Source: Xanthobacteraceae bacterium
Lineage (GTDB): Bacteria; Pseudomonadota; Alphaproteobacteria; Rhizobiales; Xanthobacteraceae
DNA: 6,738 nt
Direction: 5' to 3'
Assembly (NCBI GenBank): GCA_030043335.1
Contig: JASHXX010000287.1
Coordinates: forward strand, 1 to 6,738
The position numbers and the translations under genes were made by a program. Positions within the stretch are counted from its first letter, which is position 1, and every line of letters begins with the position of its first letter. The notes under the pieces were generated by a model. That model had not been told where the DNA came from. It saw only the letters and a list, made by a program, of their open reading frames with translations, and made no database searches. Positions 1 to 6,064 of this stretch are shown here, one piece after another.

Positions 1-148
1 CTGTCGGCCACCGGCCTATCCTTTGGTCGCGGATTTATAGCGCAGCCGGCTTTTGCTGTCGCGCCGGCCGCCGGGCCGCCCGGGCCGGCGGTTCGTCGGC
101 GGCGGCCGGGCTGGCGCAGCGCGGCGAACGTGATATGCGAGAGCCACG
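1..148. other. Unassigned GC-rich left edge, possible end of an upstream gene
   Basis: No gene can be assigned with confidence here. Three plus-strand readings are possible for the tail of an upstream gene. One frame stops with TAG at 38-40. A second runs through to a TGA at 150-152 that overlaps the gtrA-like start as ATGA. A third stops at 169-171. The second reading matches the 4-base overlap style of the rest of the window, but its peptide is rich in Arg, Ala and Gly and looks like chance translation of GC-rich DNA. A minus-strand reading from an ATG at 159-161 also stays open to the window edge. A perfect 8-base inverted repeat, CGCCGGCC at 62-69 and GGCCGGCG at 83-90, lies 22 bases after the TAG and could be a terminator stem, although no T-run follows. 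Confidence 0.3.
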
Positions 149-697
149 ATGACCGGAGCATCCGCCTATGATCGCGCCCGCGCCCGGCTGCTGCACCGCC
201 GGCGCGGCGGCGCGTTGAGCACCAAGGCGATGACGTTCGCCCTCATCGGCGTCATCAACACGGTGATCGACTACGGCGTCTTCCTGTTGGCGCGTGCGGC
301 GTTGACCCGCTCGCCGGCGGCGCTCGCCGTGTTCGATCAGCTGGCGCGAGCCTGCGACTGCAGCAACACCGTGACGATCTCGCTCATTGCCGCCAACACG
401 GTGTCGTGGCTCGTCGCGGTGAGCGCCTCCTATGTGATGAACTCTTCGATCACCTTTGCCGCGGAATCGGGACGCCAGCTCAGATGGCGGGCTTACTTTG
501 CCTTCGTCGTCTCCGGCGTCGCCGGCTGGCTCGCCAACACCGCGACGCTCGTCGTCGCCGCCGAGGTCCTGCTCTTTCCGGTGTGGCTCGCCAAGGCGGT
601 CGCGATCCTCGCCAGCTTCGTGGTGAACTTCTCGCTCTCGCATTTTGTCGTGTTCCGGGTGCGCGATCCGCACGGCCGGGCGCCGAGCGACGTTTGA
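149..697 (+). CDS. GtrA-family four-helix membrane protein (putative lipid-linked sugar flippase)
   Basis: This encodes a 182-residue inner-membrane protein of the GtrA / PF04138 type. Family members are linked to cell-surface polysaccharide assembly and are thought to move polyprenyl-phosphate sugars across the membrane. After a basic cytoplasmic N-terminus (Arg-rich, residues 9-19), four hydrophobic segments can be read at about 29-50, 75-97, 115-140 and 142-165. Two family-typical helix ends are visible: SYVMNSSITF (94-103) and VVNFSLSHFVVF (158-169). Length is usual or slightly long for the family. The ATG at 149 is preceded by GAGAG five bases upstream. An internal ATG at 230 (residue 28, MTFALIGVINTV) is an alternative start closer to the first helix. 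No glycosyltransferase is visible beside it, so the substrate cannot be guessed. Family confidence is high; exact function is not. Confidence 0.88.
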   Translation: MTGASAYDRARARLLHRRRGGALSTKAMTFALIGVINTVIDYGVFLLARAALTRSPAALAVFDQLARACDCSNTVTISLIAANTVSWLVAVSASYVMNSSITFAAESGRQLRWRAYFAFVVSGVAGWLANTATLVVAAEVLLFPVWLAKAVAILASFVVNFSLSHFVVFRVRDPHGRAPSDV

Positions 698-698
698 A

Positions 699-1502
699 TT
701 AGCCGCCGCGCTTGCGCGCCTGCTGCGCGGCGAGAAATGCGCGCATCGCGGCTGCGGGCTCATCGCTCTCGTAGGCGGCGGCGAACGCGGCAACGCCCGC
801 CTCGACCGCCGCGCCAAGCGGCAGCTCCTCCCATTGCCGGATCAGCCGCTTTTGCAGCCGTACCGCGCCGGGGGCCGAAGTCAGGAGCTTGCCGATCCAG
901 TCCTCGACCGCGGCATCGAGCGCGGACGCCGGCACGACGTGCTCGACCAAGCCCCAGGCCAGCGCCTTGCCGGCGCCAAAAGTCTCGCCAAGATACATGA
1001 TCTCGCGCGCGCGGCCCCAGCCAACGAGCGTCGGCAACAGCGCGGCCTCGATGACCGAGGGAATGCCGATCTTGACCTCCTGCATGCCAAAGGTCGCGGC
1101 CTCGGAGGCGATGCGGACGTCGCACGCGGCCGCGAGCTCCAGCCCGCCGCCGAAACAATAGCCGTGGATGCGCGCGATCACCGGCACCGGCAGGTCGCGG
1201 ACCGCGTCGCAGCATTGGTGCAGCCGCGTGATGAAGGCTTTCGCCTGCGCCGCGTTTTCGATCTTTGCCATCTCGTCGATATCGGCGCCGGCGGTGAAGG
1301 CTTTGGGCCCGGCGCCGCTGAGCACCACCGCGCGCAGCTGCGCGTCGGCGGCCAGCGCCGCCATCGCGGCGGTGAACTCGGCCATCAGCGCGGCGTTCAT
1401 GGCGTTGAGCCGGCGGGCGCGGTCGATCGTGACGTGGGCGATGACGCCCTGCGGCCGCTCGTCGCGACGGACGCGGATTTTATGCTCGTCGGAACCGCTC
1501 AT
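699..1502 (-). CDS. Enoyl-CoA hydratase/isomerase (crotonase family)
   Basis: This 267-residue protein has the full length of a single-domain crotonase, a cytoplasmic enzyme family acting on acyl-CoA thioesters. The first oxyanion-hole segment is [12 protein letters not shown] (67-78), and the second is the GGG of [11 protein letters not shown] (114-124). Both glutamates used by classical enoyl-CoA hydratase are present with the correct 20-residue spacing: Glu122 in LELA and Glu142 in GMQEVKIG. Hydratase activity is therefore plausible. The loop after the second glutamate reads [13 protein letters not shown] instead of the common IPGAGGTQRL type, so substrate preference may differ. The start ATG (1500-1502) overlaps the hisG stop as ATGA. 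No clear Shine-Dalgarno sequence precedes it, which suggests translational coupling to hisG. It is the last gene of its cluster and ends with TAA one base from the convergent gtrA-like stop. Which acyl-CoA it uses cannot be told. Confidence 0.9.
   Translation of the reverse strand: MSGSDEHKIRVRRDERPQGVIAHVTIDRARRLNAMNAALMAEFTAAMAALAADAQLRAVVLSGAGPKAFTAGADIDEMAKIENAAQAKAFITRLHQCCDAVRDLPVPVIARIHGYCFGGGLELAAACDVRIASEAATFGMQEVKIGIPSVIEAALLPTLVGWGRAREIMYLGETFGAGKALAWGLVEHVVPASALDAAVEDWIGKLLTSAPGAVRLQKRLIRQWEELPLGAAVEAGVAAFAAAYESDEPAAAMRAFLAAQQARKRGG
704..732 (+). terminator. Possible stem-loop terminator for the gtrA-like gene, inside the enoyl-CoA hydratase 3' end
   Basis: A perfect 8-base inverted repeat made only of G and C (CGCCGCGC at 704-711, GCGCGGCG at 725-732, 13-base loop) starts seven bases after the gtrA-like stop. 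No T-run follows on the plus strand, so it is not a classical intrinsic terminator. It also lies in the last codons of the opposing gene and may simply reflect GC-rich Ala/Arg/Gly coding. Confidence 0.25.
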
Positions 1503-2509
1503 TGTGCGGCGCGGCTGTCGCCCCGCTGCAGCTCGCTGCGCTCGAGTTCCGCCGCGAGCTTGGCGTAGAGCGGATTGTCGCGCGAATAGACATAGTCGAG
1601 GGCGGCGACCGAGACCGCCTCGGCGCCGTGCTCGCGCAAGAAGCTTGCCAGCGCGTGCACGTATTTGGGCGGGCAGTGCAGGGTGAGCATTCCCGATGAG
1701 GTCGGCCCGCCGAACGGCGCAGCGACGCCGAATTTTTCGCGCGCAGTCATAAGCAGCGCCTCGGTCATGCCGGCGAACCGTGTGCGCACCTCGCGGAACG
1801 AATGGGCGCGCTTCTGCGCCGTGATGCGATCGAACAGGAGGCGCGCGGTTTCCCGCTGCGCGGTGTCCCAGGACGCGCGGCGGGCGGCGACGAGGTTCGC
1901 CTGCGAGCGCAGGATCACGCCGTCCTCGACCACTTTGAGGCCGTTTGCTTCGAGCGTCGCGCCGGTCGTGGTGATGTCGACGATGAGCTCGGCGGTGCCG
2001 GCCGCCGGCGCGCCCTCGGTCGCGCCCGAGCTTGCCACGATGCGGTAGTCGACGACGCCGTGCTCGGCAAAGAAGCCGCGCGTTAGGTTGGCGTATTTGG
2101 TCGCAAGCCGCATCTTGCGCTCGTGCTTGAGCCGGAACGCGGTGGCGACGTCGTCGAGATCCGCCATGTCGCGCACGTCGATCCAGGCGCGCGGCACCGC
2201 GACGACGACGTTGGCGAAGCCGAAGCCGAGCTGGTCGATCAGCACGACCTGGCGGTCGGTATCGGGGATCATCTCGCGCAACAGATCCTCGCCGGTGACG
2301 CCGAGATGCGCTGCGCCTTGAGCCAGCTGCGTCGTGATCTCGGCGGCCGACAGATAGGCGACCTCGACGCCGTCGAGGCCGGCAATGGTGCCGCGATAGT
2401 CGCGCGCGCCGCGCGGCTTGATGAGCTCAAGGCCCGAGCGGGCGAAGAAGGCCTCGGCGTTCTCCTGCAGGCGGCCCTTCGACGGCACCGCGAGAATGAG
2501 CGGGCTCAT
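1499..2509 (-). CDS. hisG: ATP phosphoribosyltransferase catalytic subunit HisG
   Basis: HisG condenses ATP with PRPP to give phosphoribosyl-ATP, the first and feedback-controlled step of histidine synthesis. The N-terminal strand [13 protein letters not shown] (6-18) is typical, as are [12 protein letters not shown] (68-79) and YANLTRGFF (139-147). The PRPP-binding loop is [17 protein letters not shown] (174-190). After the catalytic domain, a tail at about 257-320 ([16 protein letters not shown], then [18 protein letters not shown]) resembles part of the regulatory domain of long-form HisG. With 336 residues it is far longer than the short HisG (about 210-230) usually paired with HisZ. The ATG at 2507-2509 is chosen because it overlaps the hisZ stop as ATGA, has GGAGG seven bases upstream and gives the family N-terminus. 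An in-frame GTG at 2522-2524 would place the ribosome site inside the gene and is less likely. Confidence 0.96.
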   Translation of the reverse strand: MSPLILAVPSKGRLQENAEAFFARSGLELIKPRGARDYRGTIAGLDGVEVAYLSAAEITTQLAQGAAHLGVTGEDLLREMIPDTDRQVVLIDQLGFGFANVVVAVPRAWIDVRDMADLDDVATAFRLKHERKMRLATKYANLTRGFFAEHGVVDYRIVASSGATEGAPAAGTAELIVDITTTGATLEANGLKVVEDGVILRSQANLVAARRASWDTAQRETARLLFDRITAQKRAHSFREVRTRFAGMTEALLMTAREKFGVAAPFGGPTSSGMLTLHCPPKYVHALASFLREHGAEAVSVAALDYVYSRDNPLYAKLAAELERSELQRGDSRAAQ

Positions 2510-3651
2510 TGCACGCCTCCGCACGCGGTCAACTCCTCGATCGAGGCGGCAAAGCCGACCGCAGGGATCGGCGCCGCAGCGCCGAGCCGCGCCAACAGGC
2601 CGTCATAGCGTCCGCCGGCGATCAGCGGACCCATGGCCCGCGGATCGTGCAGCTCGAACACGAAGCCGGTGTAGTAGTCGAAGCCGCGTCCGAACGCGGT
2701 CGAGAACCGGATCGCGCGCACATCGACCCCGCGGGCGGCAAGAAAGCCGGTGCGCGTCTCGTAGAGATCGAGCGCGGCGGTGAGCGGAATGTTGGCGTCG
2801 GCGGCGAGCGCGCGCAATTCGCCGGCCGCCTCATCGGGATCGCCGCGCACGCCGAGGAAGCGTTCGATCAGCGCCCGGATCTCGCGCGGCAGCCGGGTGC
2901 CGGCGCCGGACGCCGACTGTTCGAGAAAGCGTTCGGCGATCTCCGCGACGGCGCGGCCGCCGACGGTCTCGATGCCGGCGATCGAGAGAAGGTCGGTGAC
3001 GAGATGATGCGCGGCCTTGGGATCGGAGCCGGCGAGGGCGGCGAGCACGCCCTGGTATTCCGGCGGTCCGCTCGCGCCGGCAAGCGCAAGCTGGTCAAGA
3101 TCATGCGCCAGCGACCATTTGCGATTGAAATCCTTGATCAGGCGGCGCTTCCACGCCGGAGCGAGATCGAGCGCGGCGACGAAGGCGGAGAAGAGCCCGA
3201 CATCGCCGATGCGGATTTCCGGCGTGCCGAGCCCGTAATGGGCGGTCGCTTCAAGCCCGAGCGCCAGCATCTCCGCATCGGCCGCGGCCTTGTCGTTGCG
3301 GGCAAAGGATTCGATGCCGGCCTGCAAAAACTCCGAGGTCAGCCCCTCGCGATGGCGAAACACCGGCCCGAGGTAGCAGAAGCCTGCGGCCTTGCCGGCG
3401 GCCGGCGATTGCAGATAGGCGCGCGATACCGGGATGGTGAGGTCAGGCCGCAGGCACAATTCGCGTCCGAGCGGATCGCTGGTCAGAAACATGCGCCGGC
3501 GGATGTCTTCGCCGGAAAGATCGAGGAACGGCTCCGCCGGAACGAGGATCGGCGGCTCGATCTGCGCGTAGCCGGCGCCCACGTACGAGGCGACGAGGTT
3601 CTGCGCGCGCGGGTCCGGCGCGTTGTTCGGGATGCTCGACATGTTGCTCAT
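2506..3651 (-). CDS. hisZ: ATP phosphoribosyltransferase regulatory subunit HisZ
   Basis: HisZ is a catalytically inactive relative of histidyl-tRNA synthetase that binds HisG and gives it activity and histidine feedback control in the cytoplasm. The 381-residue protein keeps the class II synthetase core: [18 protein letters not shown] (43-60), [17 protein letters not shown] (64-80), a motif-2-like [11 protein letters not shown] (93-103), [15 protein letters not shown] (320-334) and GGRYDGL (346-352). The motif-3 arginine expected near the C-terminus is absent: the segment reads [11 protein letters not shown] (365-375). No anticodon-binding domain follows. Both facts argue for HisZ over a true HisRS. 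The start is set at ATG 3649-3651, with ATG 3640-3642 close behind; neither has a strong ribosome site. A longer in-frame extension to 3804 is Arg/Pro-rich, resembles nothing in the family and was left out. The stop overlaps the hisG start. Confidence 0.94.
   Translation of the reverse strand: MSNMSSIPNNAPDPRAQNLVASYVGAGYAQIEPPILVPAEPFLDLSGEDIRRRMFLTSDPLGRELCLRPDLTIPVSRAYLQSPAAGKAAGFCYLGPVFRHREGLTSEFLQAGIESFARNDKAAADAEMLALGLEATAHYGLGTPEIRIGDVGLFSAFVAALDLAPAWKRRLIKDFNRKWSLAHDLDQLALAGASGPPEYQGVLAALAGSDPKAAHHLVTDLLSIAGIETVGGRAVAEIAERFLEQSASGAGTRLPREIRALIERFLGVRGDPDEAAGELRALAADANIPLTAALDLYETRTGFLAARGVDVRAIRFSTAFGRGFDYYTGFVFELHDPRAMGPLIAGGRYDGLLARLGAAAPIPAVGFAASIEELTACGGVQ
2510..2521 (-). promoter_or_regulatory. 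Ribosome binding site of hisG
   Basis: On the minus strand GGAGG stands seven bases before the ATG at 2507-2509 and lies within the last codons of hisZ. It decides between this ATG and the upstream in-frame GTG at 2522-2524, because the site would be internal if the GTG were used. Confidence 0.7.
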
Positions 3652-3851
3652 GTCCGCACGGGCTCGCGGTTCGCTCTCGCACTCTTGGGGTGCTCGGCCC
3701 TTTAGCACGGCTGGTTTCTTGTTTCGACGCCGATCCGGGCCGGGCGTTAATGCTTCGCCGCCGTCGCGACGGGCGCGCCAGGTTGGATTATGGTTTACAA
3801 TCAATGGCTTCCATTGCAGGGAGTCCGGGGGCGAAGGCGAGGCCGGGCCGG
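3652..3851. other. Intergenic region between the hupE-like gene and hisZ
   Basis: This is the only sizeable non-coding gap among the minus-strand genes. It contains a locally AT-rich patch around 3786-3803, a 15-base inverted repeat at 3802-3816, a 12-base palindrome CCGTCGCGACGG at 3761-3772 and a small inverted repeat GTGCT (3690-3694) / AGCAC (3704-3708). No run of histidine codons that would suggest an attenuator peptide is present, and no clear T-rich terminator for the hupE-like gene was seen. It most likely holds the promoter of hisZ-hisG and the coupled hydratase gene. Confidence 0.6.
3787..3816 (-). promoter_or_regulatory. Possible hisZ promoter with overlapping inverted-repeat operator
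   Basis: On the minus strand CATAAT (3787-3792) could serve as a -10 box, which would place transcription start near 3780 and leave a leader of about 130 bases before hisZ. No TTGACA-like -35 lies at the right distance. Instead that position is occupied by a perfect 6-base inverted repeat with a 3-base centre, CAATGGCTTCCATTG on the plus strand (3802-3816). A regulator bound there could act on this promoter. The evidence is position and symmetry only; no known operator is recognised. Confidence 0.3.
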
Positions 3852-4970
3852 TCAGGCGAAGAACACGCGGGTCAAGAACCAGTAGCCGCCCAGCAGCGTG
3901 ATCACCGCAGAGAGCGCGTAAACAAGGGGCGCGGCGCGCACCGGCTTTTGCCGATCGGCGGCCAACAGCCGATCAACGGCAATCAGCGCCGGGACAACGA
4001 TCGAGACGATCGCCACTTGCCCGATCTCGACGCCGACATTGAACGCGGCGAGCGCCGGGACCACGGCATTCGCCGGCAAGCCGAAATCCGAGAGGGCGCT
4101 GGCGAAACCGAAGCCGTGAATGAGCCCGAACGCGAACGCCACTCGCCAGCGGCTGTCGACGTTGCGCGAGAAGAAGTTCTCGACCGCCACGAACACGATC
4201 GAAGCGGCGATGGCCGGTTCGACGATCGCGCTCGGAATAACGACGATCTGCAGCGCCGCAAGCGACAGCGTCACCGAATGGGCGAGGGTGAACGCAGTCA
4301 CGATCTTGATCACCGGCCACAGCCGCCGCGCCCACAGCACGACCGCGATCAGGAAGGCGATATGGTCATAGCCGAGAAAAATGTGCTCGATACCGGTGAC
4401 GAGGTAGCGCTGCATCGTCGCCCAGATCGGCGGCGCGGAAGCCGAGATCGTTACGCTGGTGTGGATGTCGTCGAGCAGCGCCTGCGGCGCATTGTCGCTA
4501 GCGCCGATCAGCACGACCTGGCGGGCTGTGTGGTCGGCCGCCGTCAACACGGTCGAGTGGTAGACGAGCTCGCCGGGGACGTTGCCGCAGGAGAAAGTGC
4601 TGTGGACGATGACGCCGTCGCCGTCGGCTGAGACCTCGGGGGTGCCGGCGCGGCACGGCGCGCCGTCGGCGCCGGTTACGCTCACATGAGCGGCCACATA
4701 GGCGGCGATCGGCGCCGCCGATGCGGCGACCTTGGCCGGATCGACCAGGTCTTTCTGGGCGTCGAACACGTGCGTCCCGGCGAGGCGGTCGGCGTCGCTG
4801 CCCTTGAGCGCCACCTCGACTAAGACTTCGCGCTGCGAACGCAGCTCGACCCGCGCGGTCGAAAGATTGACCTGATGGGCTTGCGTCGCCGCGCCGGCAC
4901 AGAGTGCGACCAAGGTCGAGATCGCACGCAGGCCGCCTGCCTTTGATCGGGCCGCGGCGGCCGATCTCAC
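3852..4970 (-). CDS. HupE/UreJ-type membrane protein with N-terminal exported domain
   Basis: This 372-residue protein belongs to the HupE/UreJ_2 type. HupE and UreJ relatives are nickel permeases serving hydrogenase and urease, but the substrate of this longer branch is not established. A signal peptide is visible (hydrophobic stretch about 17-28, likely cleavage after TQA at 31), leaving His32 at the mature N-terminus. An exported domain (about 32-180) carries two cysteines, C106 and C128, that could form a disulfide. The membrane domain holds the conserved blocks GIEHIFLGYDHIAFL (193-207), TAFTLAHSVTLSLA (225-238), FAFGLIHGFGFAS (279-291) and FNVGVEIGQ (310-318). Their His, Asp and Glu residues lie within predicted helices and are candidate metal ligands. 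The start is a GTG (4968-4970) overlapping the preceding stop as GTGA. No hydrogenase or urease gene is in view, so nickel should not be assumed. Confidence 0.88.
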   Translation of the reverse strand: MRSAAAARSKAGGLRAISTLVALCAGAATQAHQVNLSTARVELRSQREVLVEVALKGSDADRLAGTHVFDAQKDLVDPAKVAASAAPIAAYVAAHVSVTGADGAPCRAGTPEVSADGDGVIVHSTFSCGNVPGELVYHSTVLTAADHTARQVVLIGASDNAPQALLDDIHTSVTISASAPPIWATMQRYLVTGIEHIFLGYDHIAFLIAVVLWARRLWPVIKIVTAFTLAHSVTLSLAALQIVVIPSAIVEPAIAASIVFVAVENFFSRNVDSRWRVAFAFGLIHGFGFASALSDFGLPANAVVPALAAFNVGVEIGQVAIVSIVVPALIAVDRLLAADRQKPVRAAPLVYALSAVITLLGGYWFLTRVFFA

Positions 4971-6064
4971 GAGCCTGCCCCCACCGCCTTCAAAAGCTCG
5001 GTCAGGCGCCCGACTTCGAACTCGGCGACGGTGACGACCTCGCCGTCAGGCGCGAGCCGCGCGTAGCGCGTAAAGCCGTTGGCATTGGCGCCGAGCTCGA
5101 GCCGTGCCAGCGCGGTCGAGCTGTCGCGGGCATAAAGCATCACGATGACCGGCGGCAGGGCGAGGCCATAACGGGCGAGCGCCGCCGCGTCGGCGGCCCG
5201 CGCGACATGGGTCTCGATCGCGGTCTCGTCGAATGCCTCGAGCGACGCGGCGATAAGGCGGGCCTGCGCCGGATCGGCGACGTGGGCATTGGCGTTGCCG
5301 GCGTGGGTGTGCTGTCCGGTGTGGCGGAACCAGTTGCCGGCGCCGTCGCGCTCGAAGCGCGTCAGCTTTCCGGCAAACACGATCTCCGCCGCCCACACCT
5401 GGGCGAGCGATACCGGCACCAAGAGGCTCGCGCCTGCGCCCGGCGCCGCGGACTCGATTTGTCCCGGCAGCCGGTGCACCATGTCGGATGCCACCTGCCA
5501 TTCGTTGCCGACATGCCGCGGCATCAGGTAGATCGTCGGCACGCCGGCGAGCCGAACATATTGCGACGTGCCGGCGGGGTTGAGGACGCCGAAATTCGGC
5601 GTCGCGACTGTGCCGCCGGGGCCGCCAAGCGTTACCACGCTCGCCGGCGGATCAAGGCCGAACTCCGCAAAGCTCGCGGCGGTGAGCTCGTTTGCCGGAA
5701 TTTCACGCGTCGGCTCGCTGACATGCAGGAATCGCAGACCGAACTCGATGTGCGCGGCGACCTCGGCCGGCAGCGCAACCGCGCCGGGCGGCCCGTCGAT
5801 CGTCCAGCCATCGGTCTTGCGGTGAAGAGCAATGCTCTCTCGGCCCGAGCGGATCTCGACGAGCGTGACGTCGGCTGGAGCGGTCGCGATCAGACCCTTG
5901 TTCGGAGAGAACTGAACCAGGCCGCGGAATTCCGGCGAGCGCCCGCTGACCACCAGCGCGGCGAGCAGCGCGACTAGGAGCCCGACGGCGAGGGCGGCGA
6001 GGAGGAGGGGGCCACCGCGCCTGCGCGAGGCGACCCGGGCAGACGGCTGCGGCGAGGCCGTCAT
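4967..6064 (-). CDS. Membrane-anchored DUF4340-domain protein with two internal repeats
   Basis: The function of this 365-residue protein is unknown. After a basic start (RRR, 14-16) a single hydrophobic helix (about 18-40) anchors it, with the remainder probably outside the cytoplasm. The body matches the DUF4340 pattern and appears twice, at about 65-184 and 222-353. In each copy a strand pair and a short helix lead to a Y/F-G-L-x-x-P motif (FGLDPP at 135-140, YGLALPP at 299-305), followed by a YxRL segment (YVRL at 169-172, YARL at 334-337). The second copy has a histidine cluster, H248, H252, H254 and H261, in the loop after NWFRHTG. DUF4340 proteins commonly sit beside GldG-type ABC-transporter components, as here. 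The start ATG (6062-6064) overlaps the upstream stop as ATGA and has GGAGG five bases before it. An in-frame ATG at 6092-6094 is less likely. Confidence 0.85.
   Translation of the reverse strand: MTASPQPSARVASRRRGGPLLLAALAVGLLVALLAALVVSGRSPEFRGLVQFSPNKGLIATAPADVTLVEIRSGRESIALHRKTDGWTIDGPPGAVALPAEVAAHIEFGLRFLHVSEPTREIPANELTAASFAEFGLDPPASVVTLGGPGGTVATPNFGVLNPAGTSQYVRLAGVPTIYLMPRHVGNEWQVASDMVHRLPGQIESAAPGAGASLLVPVSLAQVWAAEIVFAGKLTRFERDGAGNWFRHTGQHTHAGNANAHVADPAQARLIAASLEAFDETAIETHVARAADAAALARYGLALPPVIVMLYARDSSTALARLELGANANGFTRYARLAPDGEVVTVAEFEVGRLTELLKAVGAGS

Noticed and set aside
35..817. Minus-strand open frame opposite the gtrA-like gene
   Set aside because: Its peptide is a charged, low-complexity antisense of a membrane protein, and it would overlap the last part of the crotonase gene on the same strand.
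645..1568. Plus-strand open frame opposite the crotonase gene
   Set aside because: The crotonase product has all expected active-site motifs. The opposite peptide is compositionally biased and overlaps the gtrA-like gene end without a sensible start context.
2506..3651. hisZ read as a histidyl-tRNA synthetase gene (hisS)
   Set aside because: The motif-3 arginine is missing, there is no C-terminal anticodon-binding domain, and the gene is coupled to hisG, all of which point to the regulatory subunit.
2509..3705. Long plus-strand open frame (398 codons) opposite hisZ
   Set aside because: It is the antisense shadow of hisZ. The peptide is rich in Arg, Gly and Asp, matches no family I recognise, and arises because GC-rich codon use removes stops from the opposite strand.
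3761..3772. 12-base palindrome CCGTCGCGACGG as an operator
   Set aside because: It is perfect but made almost entirely of G and C in a GC-rich gap, where such palindromes are expected by chance; the AT-containing repeat at 3802-3816 is a better candidate.
3652..3800. Histidine attenuator leader peptide upstream of hisZ
   Set aside because: No short frame with a run of His codons and no paired terminator/antiterminator hairpins with a T-run were found in the leader.
3652..3804. 51-residue N-terminal extension of HisZ
   Set aside because: It is in frame and open, but it is Arg/Pro-rich, unlike HisZ N-termini, and would cover the only likely promoter of the his genes.
3690..4631. Plus-strand open frame opposite the hupE-like gene and the intergenic gap
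   Set aside because: The peptide is dominated by Arg, Asp and Glu, the usual antisense of a hydrophobic membrane-protein gene.
4904..5977. Plus-strand open frame (357 codons) opposite the DUF4340 gene
   Set aside because: Same shadow effect. The minus-strand product has a membrane anchor, recognisable repeats, a ribosome site and overlaps with its neighbours, while the plus-strand peptide has none of these.
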